DNA from: Bacteroidota bacterium | Lineage (GTDB): Bacteria; Bacteroidota; Bacteroidia; NS11-12g; UBA955 | Length of the DNA: 64,000 nt | NCBI GenBank assembly: GCA_018333525.1 | Contig: JAGXTF010000090.1 | Coordinates: 62,001-126,000 of the forward strand | Direction of reading: 5' to 3' | Shown: positions 26,438 to 33,621 of the stretch, in pieces | How positions within the stretch are numbered: position 1 is the first letter of the stretch | Layout of the letters: every line of letters starts with the position of its first letter | The notes under the pieces: generated by a model | What the model saw: the letters and a program-made list of their open reading frames with translations, nothing else | The model's database searches: none | What the model was told of the DNA's origin: nothing | Made by a program: the position numbers and the translations under genes

Positions 26438-27035
26438 AATTTCGCATTTTTGCATTGCATTGGTGCTTTTCGGATGCCAGTCTTCTACTCAGGAAAATAA
26501 AAAAGACAGCACGGAAGCTGCGCCGGTAAAGACAGAGGCTCCTGCAGAAACCAGAGAGGCAGTGGCAGAAACGGAAAATAGTCTGATTACAGAATCACAC
26601 AGAAAAAAGACAATATTATTTGGAAAGTATGTGGAAGTTTCGGTAGCAGATTTTCACCCTGTAGTATCCGAAACGGTTATTCACATGAACTTGCTGATGA
26701 GCAATGGTAAGGTGGTAGCAATAGGCCCGCTTACCTTTGCCTATCCTGCTTTTCCGGCTTCAGGAAAACAGAAAATATTTATTGGACAACCGGTGGCAAA
26801 GGTGTTCGCAGTGGAAGAAGGATTTGGGTTTATAGAATTGCCCGAAACCGATTATTATAAATATCAGTGCAATGCAGAAACCGGAAATACTTTTACCCAC
26901 CATCAAAAAGCGAGAGAAATTCTGAACGAAAAAAAACTTGCAATTAAATTACCGGTACTCGAAATTTTTTCAGAAACAAGGAATAACGAAATGACAGTAG
27001 TTTCCAAAGCCACATTGCTCTATCCAAAAAAATAG
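26424..27035 (+). CDS. Lipoprotein of unknown function
   Basis: 203 aa. The signal MFRYKISHFCIALVLFGC ends in a lipobox. A low-complexity acidic linker rich in E, A, T and K follows (about residues 24-60). The globular part is beta-rich (KTILFGKYVEVSV, VIHMNLLMSNGKVVAIGPL, KVFAVEEGFGFIELPE). It overlaps the end of the sirtuin gene by 14 bases. No family recognised. Confidence 0.75.
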   Translation: MFRYKISHFCIALVLFGCQSSTQENKKDSTEAAPVKTEAPAETREAVAETENSLITESHRKKTILFGKYVEVSVADFHPVVSETVIHMNLLMSNGKVVAIGPLTFAYPAFPASGKQKIFIGQPVAKVFAVEEGFGFIELPETDYYKYQCNAETGNTFTHHQKAREILNEKKLAIKLPVLEIFSETRNNEMTVVSKATLLYPKK

Positions 27036-27039
27036 TAAA

Positions 27040-28233
27040 TTGAAAAAATACCTCGCACTTTCAGATTTTATGGAAGCTATCGGCGATGCGATTTATGCCG
27101 ATTTTGGGGGGAAATATTATCGCATTATTGCAGAACTAACAGATGTAAAAATTTATTACCAGAGAAGTTATGCATTTATGACTTTGGTAGAAAAAAAAGA
27201 TGGAGAAATCAGCGCATCTGCAGGTGGTGTAATCTGGCGCGACCATTTTGACATTATAAAATCTTTTGAAAAAGCGACCGGTGTTTCTATCAATCAAAAT
27301 CTGGAACTGGCCATGGAAGTGGAAGTACAGTTTCATCCGAGGTATGGATTGCGGTTGAGTATCGTTTCCATAGATGAAAAATATACACTCGGAAAATTAG
27401 AACAGGACAAGCAAAAAACGCTGGACAAACTGGTAAAGGAAAATCCAAAAATCATTTGGCTTCGCGATGGGGAATACCGTTCCAATAACCAATTTATAAA
27501 ATTGCAAATGGTGATGCAAAAAATTGCTTTAATTTCCGCAGCGGGTTCCGATGGAAGAAGGGATTTTTTACACGAACTGGAAAATAATGCATACGGATTG
27601 GATTATTCCCTGGCAGAATTTCCGGCACAGGTTCAGGGAGAATATGCAGCCAAACAAATTGCAGAAAGATTGGGTCAAATTCAGCAATGGGAGTCGAAAT
27701 TTGATTTGATTGCACTAGTGCGCGGTGGTGGTGGCAGCACGGATTTTAGTGCATTTGATTCCTACGAAGTGGGTCTTGGAATTGCCTCTTCCAAAATTCC
27801 GGTTTTTACGGGTATAGGACATGAAAGAAATGTGAGTATTGCAGATATGGTGGCGCATACTGCACAAAAAACACCTACAAAATGTGCGGCAGCAGTAACG
27901 GAACACAATCTGGAATTTTTGGCATTTGTACAAAATGTCGGTTCAGAAATTGGTAAGCATGCACATAGAATGACAGAACAGTTCCGTCAAAAAACAAAAA
28001 CATTGGAAAATGATATTTTAAAATCCTTTCACTGGAAAATTACCGGCGAAAAACAATGGATGGAAAATAGCCTGGAGCGCTTGTCTATGGCTGATCCAAA
28101 CAATACCCTGAAAAGAGGATTTACTTTGGTTTATCAAAATCAGAAGCATATTTCAAAAGGAGAAAATTTAAGAACAGGGGATAAAATTGAGGTGCGTTTT
28201 TCAGATAAAATAATAGAAGCAAGAGTAGAATAA
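27040..28233 (+). CDS. xseA: Exodeoxyribonuclease VII large subunit
   Basis: 397 aa. The N-terminal OB-fold (about 1-100) is followed by the catalytic core with LVRGGGGSTDFSAFDS and FTGIGHERNVSIADMVAHTAQKTPTKCA. A long coiled coil and a C-terminal RGFTLVYQ/GDKIEVRF follow. Degrades single-stranded DNA in both directions together with XseB. The TTG start at 27040 gives MKKYLALSDF. xseB begins immediately at its end. Confidence 0.94.
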   Translation: MKKYLALSDFMEAIGDAIYADFGGKYYRIIAELTDVKIYYQRSYAFMTLVEKKDGEISASAGGVIWRDHFDIIKSFEKATGVSINQNLELAMEVEVQFHPRYGLRLSIVSIDEKYTLGKLEQDKQKTLDKLVKENPKIIWLRDGEYRSNNQFIKLQMVMQKIALISAAGSDGRRDFLHELENNAYGLDYSLAEFPAQVQGEYAAKQIAERLGQIQQWESKFDLIALVRGGGGSTDFSAFDSYEVGLGIASSKIPVFTGIGHERNVSIADMVAHTAQKTPTKCAAAVTEHNLEFLAFVQNVGSEIGKHAHRMTEQFRQKTKTLENDILKSFHWKITGEKQWMENSLERLSMADPNNTLKRGFTLVYQNQKHISKGENLRTGDKIEVRFSDKIIEARVE

Positions 28234-28424
28234 TGGCAAAGAAACAGGAATTTACTTACGAAGTTGCACGCAAAAGACTGGAACAAATTTTGCGCGAAAT
28301 TGATTCAGGAAAAATAGGGATTGATGATCTTGAAAAAACGCTGGAAGAGGCTAAAGAACTGATAGATCAAAGTTTGAAAAAACTGGAACAGGCAGAAAAA
28401 ATTATTTTGAAATGGGAGAAATAA
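28233..28424 (+). CDS. xseB: Exodeoxyribonuclease VII small subunit
   Basis: 63 aa, all helical. FTYEVARKRLEQILREIDSG and the heptad-like LEKTLEEAKELIDQSLKKLEQAE identify XseB. Its ATG overlaps the xseA stop by one base (TAATG). The 3' end overlaps the next gene. Confidence 0.93.
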   Translation: MAKKQEFTYEVARKRLEQILREIDSGKIGIDDLEKTLEEAKELIDQSLKKLEQAEKIILKWEK

Positions 28425-29317
28425 AATTCCAGACATTAAAACCCGGTAGTGTAATTTCACTGATTGCTCCTGCACGTGCAGTGAGCGAAGAAGAAATTGA
28501 ACCATTTGAAAAATGGGTGCAGAAATGCGGGTGGAAATTGAAAATAGAAAAACATGTTTTTGGTCGTGAAAATCAATTTTCAGGCAGCGATGCAGAACGT
28601 GCAGCGGATTTTATTTCCGCATGGACGGACCATGAAGTGTCGGCAGTAATTACTGCGCGGGGTGGTTATGGTTGTATGCGCTGGTTGGACATGGTGCCGA
28701 AGGGGGTCTGGTTGCAGGGTGCGGGAAAAGCATTGATAGGTTTTAGCGATATCTGCACCTTGCATTTTCATCTAAACCAATTGGGATTTGAAACCATTCA
28801 TGGTCCTATGGCATTCAACACCTTCCACAGAAATGATTTTACCCATAAAAATTTTGATGCCTTGCGGCATTTGCTGGAAGGAAATTCAGCAATGTGGAAT
28901 CTGAGCGAAAATGAAATTCATAAACCTGCGGATTTTGAGGGAGTAATAACCGGGGGAAATTTATCCATGATTTATGCTGCACTAGGAACACCGGAACAGC
29001 CGGATACCAATGGGAAAATATTATTTCTGGAAGATTTGGATGAATATCTGTACCATATCGATCGCATGCTGGTTTCCATGGACAGAGCGGGGTTGCTTAA
29101 AAACCTGAAAGCCTTGCTGGTAGGACAGATGTTGGATATGAAAGACAATGCCATACCCTTTGGGAAAAATACCCGGGAAATTATTTTAGAAAGAACACAG
29201 AAATACGATTATCCGGTTATTTTTGATTTTCCCGCGGGGCATGGGGAAGAAAATGCTTGTTTCAAACTGAATGCTTATACTAAATTTGACGGTTTTATTT
29301 TATACCAACCCCATTGA
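28412..29317 (+). CDS. Murein LD-carboxypeptidase (peptidase family S66)
   Basis: 301 aa. Removes the terminal D-Ala from murein tetrapeptides during peptidoglycan recycling. The Ser-Glu-His triad is visible: S112 in LIGFSD, E207 in FLEDLDEYLYHIDRM, H277 in PAGHGEE. ARGGYG is also typical. No signal peptide, as expected for the cytoplasmic enzyme. Overlaps xseB upstream, and its TGA overlaps the TTG of gtrA (TTGA). Confidence 0.92.
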   Translation: MGEIKFQTLKPGSVISLIAPARAVSEEEIEPFEKWVQKCGWKLKIEKHVFGRENQFSGSDAERAADFISAWTDHEVSAVITARGGYGCMRWLDMVPKGVWLQGAGKALIGFSDICTLHFHLNQLGFETIHGPMAFNTFHRNDFTHKNFDALRHLLEGNSAMWNLSENEIHKPADFEGVITGGNLSMIYAALGTPEQPDTNGKILFLEDLDEYLYHIDRMLVSMDRAGLLKNLKALLVGQMLDMKDNAIPFGKNTREIILERTQKYDYPVIFDFPAGHGEENACFKLNAYTKFDGFILYQPH

Positions 29318-29778
29318 TTAACAGAGACACGTACATTGAACTCACCAAATTCGGAATTGTGGGCAGCATCTGCTTCGGACTGGATCTGGCGCTGTATTAT
29401 TTTTTAACAGAATTTTTTGGTGCACCCACTTTTGTTGGAAAATCGGTGAGTGTGGTTTCAGCAACTTTTTTGAATTATTACCTCAATAAAACCTGGACAT
29501 GGGGGCACGATGACCACAGCCGTTTCGGTAAATATCTGGCCTTGTACGTGGTGAGCGGATTGTTAAATGTACTCAGCAATGAGTTGTTTTTGTATACCCT
29601 GCCCAACACAGAGTTTCAAATGTTTATTGCCGAAAAAGGCAAGGCTTTGATGGAACCTTTTTTATCCATCAAGCTCGATAAATTTCTGGCGGTTATTGGT
29701 GCCACCTTGGTAGGAATGGTGGTTAATTTTATTGGCCAAAAACTCTGGGTATTTAAAATTAGCGGCGAACAAGGGTAG
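29314..29778 (+). CDS. GtrA-like membrane protein
   Basis: 154 aa with four predicted membrane helices. FGIVGSICFGLDLALYYFL, FLNYYLNKTWTW and VNFIGQKLWVF are GtrA signatures. The family is implicated in moving lipid-linked sugars for surface glycan or teichoic acid decoration. Starts with TTG overlapping the ldcA stop. Last gene of the operon that begins with the sirtuin. Confidence 0.88.
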   Translation: MINRDTYIELTKFGIVGSICFGLDLALYYFLTEFFGAPTFVGKSVSVVSATFLNYYLNKTWTWGHDDHSRFGKYLALYVVSGLLNVLSNELFLYTLPNTEFQMFIAEKGKALMEPFLSIKLDKFLAVIGATLVGMVVNFIGQKLWVFKISGEQG

Positions 29779-29819
29779 TTTCGCAAAGCGGTGCACAACC
29801 GATTGATACCGAATTTGCC

Positions 29820-29827
29820 TATTTTTG
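29820..29827 (+). promoter_or_regulatory. -7 promoter element of ricT
   Basis: TATTTTTGCC, 41 bases before the ATG. The leader contains a small hairpin TTGCCG/CGGCAA (29832-29847). Confidence 0.5.
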
Positions 29828-29868
29828 CCACTTGCCGGTAACGGCAAAACAAAAAAAATTATTGACAA

Positions 29869-31344
29869 ATGGCTTGTTCATCATGTGGAACGAAAACCGA
29901 TGGTTTGGCGCCTACCGGATGCGGTAGTAACGGAACTTGCGGAACAAGCGGTTGCAATGCTCTGAATGTTTACGATTGGTTCAAAGACATGGATTATCCC
30001 GATGAATTTGAACAGTTTAATATAGTGGAAGTCAGGTATAAAGGCAGTCGCAAGGAATATTATAGAAATGCAAACAAACTGGAATTGTACACCGGCGATT
30101 ATGTAATTACCGAAAGTGCTTTTGGTTATGATGTGGGAACCGTTTCTGCCAGCGGCGAAATTGTGCGTCTGCAGCTGAAAAAAAATCGCATTCGCGAGGA
30201 TTCCGAAGAAATCAGAACCATTATGCGCAAAGCCGGTGAAAAGGAACTGGAAAAATACGAGGAATACAAAGCCAAGGAAAACCAAACTCTGGAGCGCGCC
30301 CGTACCATTGCATTCAGTTTGAACCTTGCCATGAAGCTCAGCGATATTGAATTTCAGGGTGATGGCAGAAAGGTCACTTTTTTCTATACCGCTGAAAGTC
30401 GTGTGGATTTTAGAGAACTGATTCGCAAGTATGCCGATGAGTTCCGGGTAAAAATTGAAATGCGCCACATCAGCTATCGCGAAGAGGCTTCCAGGCTTGG
30501 AGGCATTGGCGATTGCGGAAGACAATTGTGTTGCAGCACCTGGCTTACAGATTACAAACAGGTAAATACCGGTGCAGCCAGAGTTCAAAATTTGAGCATC
30601 AATATGGAAAAACTGGCGGGCCAATGCGGCCGCCTGAAATGCTGCCTGAATTATGAGCTGGATACCTATCTGGAAGCAGTAGATGAATTTCCGAAATTAA
30701 AAATTGTTAAGCTGGAAACCCTGGGTGGCACAGCGTACAGTCGGAAAAGCGATATATTAAAACGTATTATGTGGTTTTCCTATGAGGGAAGCCAGAGCTG
30801 GATTCCACTTACCGTGGTACAGGTAAACGAAATACTGGAACAGAACAAAAACGGTCAACAATCCGCTTCTTTGAGTGATCTGGCGCCAGCTGCCAAAGTA
30901 ATGGAACAAATTGCCGGCAGTGCCGATTCAGAAATTATAAGCAACGATCAGTTGTTGCAGGAGGATAAGGAGTTTGAGGAAGAAATGCGCAGGCAGCGCG
31001 AAAAGCGCAACGAGAGTGGTAACAACCGCAACCGCAATCAGAATCAGCAGCGTTATCAGGGACCCAGAAATGACCGAAATTCCAAACCCGGCGGACCTGG
31101 ACCAGGTGCACAGGGCGGACCCAAAAATCCTGCAAACAGAAACCAATCGAATCAACCTCCGAGAAATCCAAATCAACCACCAAGAAACCCCAACAATCCC
31201 AACCAGGGGCCCAAGCCTGGAAATCAGGAGCGCAGGAATTTTGGTCCTAAAGGCGGAAATCCGAATAAAGGTCCGAATCCCAATCCAAACCAAAAGCCCA
31301 AAAACCATCCAAGGGAGAATAAGGGGCCGGATAAACCGAATTGA
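29869..31344 (+). CDS. PSP1-domain protein, RicT (YaaT)-like
   Basis: 491 aa. A Cys-rich N-terminus (ACSSCG, CGSNGTCGTSGC) precedes the PSP1 core, which has GDCGRQLCCSTWL and GQCGRLKCCLNYE. These Cys clusters resemble the iron-sulfur sites of RicT in the RicAFT complex, which affects RNA processing and biofilm or competence in Bacillus. Bacteroidota lack the full set, so the role here is unknown. The last 110 residues are low-complexity N/P/G/R/K, probably disordered and RNA-binding. A very strong hairpin follows the stop. Confidence 0.88.
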   Translation: MACSSCGTKTDGLAPTGCGSNGTCGTSGCNALNVYDWFKDMDYPDEFEQFNIVEVRYKGSRKEYYRNANKLELYTGDYVITESAFGYDVGTVSASGEIVRLQLKKNRIREDSEEIRTIMRKAGEKELEKYEEYKAKENQTLERARTIAFSLNLAMKLSDIEFQGDGRKVTFFYTAESRVDFRELIRKYADEFRVKIEMRHISYREEASRLGGIGDCGRQLCCSTWLTDYKQVNTGAARVQNLSINMEKLAGQCGRLKCCLNYELDTYLEAVDEFPKLKIVKLETLGGTAYSRKSDILKRIMWFSYEGSQSWIPLTVVQVNEILEQNKNGQQSASLSDLAPAAKVMEQIAGSADSEIISNDQLLQEDKEFEEEMRRQREKRNESGNNRNRNQNQQRYQGPRNDRNSKPGGPGPGAQGGPKNPANRNQSNQPPRNPNQPPRNPNNPNQGPKPGNQERRNFGPKGGNPNKGPNPNPNQKPKNHPRENKGPDKPN

Positions 31345-31370
31345 TTCTATTTTTTGTCCTGTAGGGGTCC

Positions 31371-31413
31371 AAATCTGATAGGCCCGTGGTTTTAACCCGG
31401 GCCTATCAGATTT
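31371..31413 (+). terminator. Exceptionally long hairpin after ricT
   Basis: A 15-16 bp perfect stem: AAATCTGATAGGCCC at 31371-31385 with its complement at 31399-31413; the loop contains GGTTTTAACC. Stem and flanks match the dispersed repeat, so a mobile palindrome may serve as the terminator. Confidence 0.65.
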
Positions 31414-31528
31414 CAAGAATTCGTTTGGCGTCAATTTTTGCGCTGTAGGTATGGCAAAAATGACGATAAAGAGGCATGCAAAAATTCCGCAGATCCGAAA
31501 GAAATTCATTGATGTAAATGGAATTTAT

Positions 31529-31570
31529 TTACCACCTTTGGCATTGCCCAAAGGTGGAGCCAAAGGCTAG
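31529..31570 (+). repeat. Dispersed hairpin repeat, copy 2 (CACCTTTGG family)
   Basis: CCACCTTTGG, loop CATTGC, CCAAAGGTGG (31532-31557), then CCAAAGGCTAG. Matches 23474-23515. Confidence 0.8.
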
Positions 31571-31766
31571 CGGCTGCAATGGCCTTAGTCTTCACGCTTG
31601 AAACCATCCGAATGTCATCGGTGATCTTCTCCCATTCGGTCGAAGCTTCCTCGACATTTCGCGGATGCTTTCATCGCTTTGAAGCCACGCCCATTGAGGC
31701 CGCGTCCAGGGCCGCAGGGATTGTTTCGCGAGTTTTATTGGTAACAGTTGTCGTATTTGTATGCTT

Positions 31767-31920
31767 CGATTGAAACGCCAATTTTCAATGTAACCGCTGA
31801 CCCCGTAGGGGTCAAATATTATTAGCCGGGGTTTCAACCCCGGGAATAATGATATTTTATGAAATTGTTTGGCATCCATTTTTGCGCCGAAGGCTTGGCA
31901 AAAATGATGACAAACAATGG
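31767..31920 (+). repeat. Dispersed palindromic repeat, copy A
   Basis: About 150 bases including GACCCCGTAGGGGTC, AAATATTATTAG, the hairpin CCGGGGTTTCAACCCCGG, TTTTATGAAATTGTT, CATTTTTGCGCCG and GATGACAAACAATGG. Closely similar, in inverted orientation, to 54805-54985. A diverged third copy is at about 31343-31490. Confidence 0.8.
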
Positions 31921-32058
31921 AAATATTGTTTCAAAATGAATGGCATGTTTTCAAAACATTCTCAAAAAGAAAATGCGACCCTGAATGGGTCGCATCTCAT
32001 TTATTTTTTAGATTTTTTTCGTCGCGAAAATGCGCGAAAAAATAACCAACCGAATGGC

Positions 32059-32493
32059 TTAGGAATGATTCAAGGCAGGTGCATTGCCCCGGATCCGGGC
32101 CTGTTTGCTCATAGTTTTACCGGTGCCTTTGTTTTCTTCCTTATCCTTTTCTTTTTTGTCCTTTTTCTTATCATCCCCTTTTTTGTCGTCACCTTCAGGA
32201 TGATTGTCTTTGACTTTTACTTTATCCGCAGATTTAACTTTTTTCTTACTCTTTTTCTCACTCTTTACTTTTTTATCCTTGGCTTCACCACCTTTATTTT
32301 TATTGTGTTCATTAAAGGTATCGCGGTAATTTTGATGCTCTTTATCTTCTTTTTCAACTTTGCTTACTTTCGTTTTACGGGCGGTATCCGAAGGGGTTTG
32401 TCCGGTACCAGGCTGCACCTGAGCTTTTAATAGCGCAAAAGGGGAAAACGCAACGAGCGCCAGCATGGCAATTTTTTCAGTACTTATTTTCAT
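32059..32493 (-). CDS. Secreted Lys-rich low-complexity protein
   Basis: 144 aa from ATG 32493. That start places a signal peptide (MKISTEKIAMLALVAFSPFALLKAQ) at the N-terminus; the frame continues upstream by 19 residues without signal character. The mature part is highly charged, dominated by K, D and E, and probably disordered. No domain is recognised. It may bind polyanions in the envelope. Divergent from corA. Confidence 0.65.
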   Translation of the reverse strand: MKISTEKIAMLALVAFSPFALLKAQVQPGTGQTPSDTARKTKVSKVEKEDKEHQNYRDTFNEHNKNKGGEAKDKKVKSEKKSKKKVKSADKVKVKDNHPEGDDKKGDDKKKDKKEKDKEENKGTGKTMSKQARIRGNAPALNHS

Positions 32494-32540
32494 ATTTCTG
32501 GATTTAGTTCCGAATATTGAAATGCAAAGCATATACCAAA

Positions 32541-33515
32541 ATGTCGGCACTTATAGAATTTTCTGAAACCGGTCATCAGATCCGTGCAGACATTTCCTTT
32601 CAGGAAGCCTGGAGTACCAATGGTTTATCCGGTTTAAAATGGATCAATATTTCCGGTACTTCCGGTGAAGATTTTGATAATCTGGTACAAACACTGGATC
32701 TGCATCCCTTGTTGGTGGAAGATTTAAAAAACAAAAGCCAGTTGCCAAAATTCGAATCCTTCGATAATGTCTCATTCATGAGTCTTCAAATGCTGCGCCG
32801 GCACCGCATTACCAAATCCACCTTTTCCGAACATGTGAGTATACTCATTCGCGGCAATTCCCTTATTACCGTGCAGGAAGATGTGGAAGGTGATGTTTTT
32901 GATCATGTGAGACAAAAAATCCAGGTGAATTTCAAGCGCCTTGCAAAAAACGGTATCGATTACTTGTTTTTATCGGTGGTAGACGCGGTGGTAGATGAAT
33001 ACTTATCCGTAATGGATTCCTTTCGAATACCCATGGAAGATTTGGAAATGGTAATGGTAAAAAGACCCGTTGCTAATGTGATGAAAACCATCATGGAGTT
33101 AAAAACGGAGATGAATCGCATGCGCAGAATCAGTGCCCCATTGCGGGAGGAAATGCAACGCATTCGCACGGAAAATCCCGAATTAATAAAAAAACAAAAT
33201 CAGGTATTGTTCCGGGATATCATTGACCATTTGAATACCATGATTTACAATTTTGACAACTTCCGGGAAATCCTGCGCGACCTTACCGATCTGCACCAAA
33301 GCAACCAAAATTTGATGCTGAACAATACCATGAAAACCCTCACGGTAATCAGCGCCATTTTTATTCCCTTAACGTTTGTAGTGGGTGTATATGGAATGAA
33401 TTTCGATTTTATGCCCGAGTTGCACTGGAAATACGGATATGCTGTCATATGGCTTGCTATGCTTACAATTACCGGAGGATTGATCTGGTATATGCGCAAA
33501 AAAAGATGGTTTTAA
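32541..33515 (+). CDS. corA: CorA-type divalent cation transporter
   Basis: 324 aa from ATG 32541 (MSALIEFSE). An in-frame TTG at 32517 would add eight residues with no family match. The N-terminal cytoplasmic funnel domain and long helices lead to two C-terminal membrane segments with the signature VYGMNF. Transports Mg2+, and often Co2+ or Ni2+, across the inner membrane. The C-terminus KKRWF is basic, as in the family. Confidence 0.94.
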   Translation: MSALIEFSETGHQIRADISFQEAWSTNGLSGLKWINISGTSGEDFDNLVQTLDLHPLLVEDLKNKSQLPKFESFDNVSFMSLQMLRRHRITKSTFSEHVSILIRGNSLITVQEDVEGDVFDHVRQKIQVNFKRLAKNGIDYLFLSVVDAVVDEYLSVMDSFRIPMEDLEMVMVKRPVANVMKTIMELKTEMNRMRRISAPLREEMQRIRTENPELIKKQNQVLFRDIIDHLNTMIYNFDNFREILRDLTDLHQSNQNLMLNNTMKTLTVISAIFIPLTFVVGVYGMNFDFMPELHWKYGYAVIWLAMLTITGGLIWYMRKKRWF

Positions 33516-33621
33516 GATGGGAACATGATTATAACTGCATGCGCCAAAATCATAGCCATTTTTAAATTGGAAAATATGCAGACAATTGATTGATCTGCAA
33601 ATTATCCAAACAGCATTGCAA

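Larger units (their letters stand above)
31345..32058. other. Repeat-filled intergenic region
   Basis: 714 bases without a credible gene. In order: a diverged copy of the dispersed palindromic repeat, whose hairpin (31371-31413) probably terminates ricT; the CACCTTTGG hairpin repeat (31529-31570); a G+C-richer unique stretch (31570-31760); a full copy of the palindromic repeat (31767-31920); and a short hairpin near 31977-31994 (CGACCC/GGGTCG). Open frames here cross repeats and are not supported. Confidence 0.6.

Noticed and set aside
30928-31509. 193-codon minus-strand frame overlapping the end of ricT
   Set aside because: It crosses the low-complexity tail of ricT antisense and a dispersed palindromic repeat; no independent support.
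31592-31879. 95-codon minus-strand frame in the repeat-rich gap
   Set aside because: It includes most of a dispersed repeat and has no signal, motif or codon support; treated as non-coding.
31849-32430. 193-codon plus-strand frame with very hydrophobic Phe-rich translation
   Set aside because: It is the antisense reading of a Lys-rich secreted protein gene on the minus strand (AAA/AAG read as TTT/CTT).
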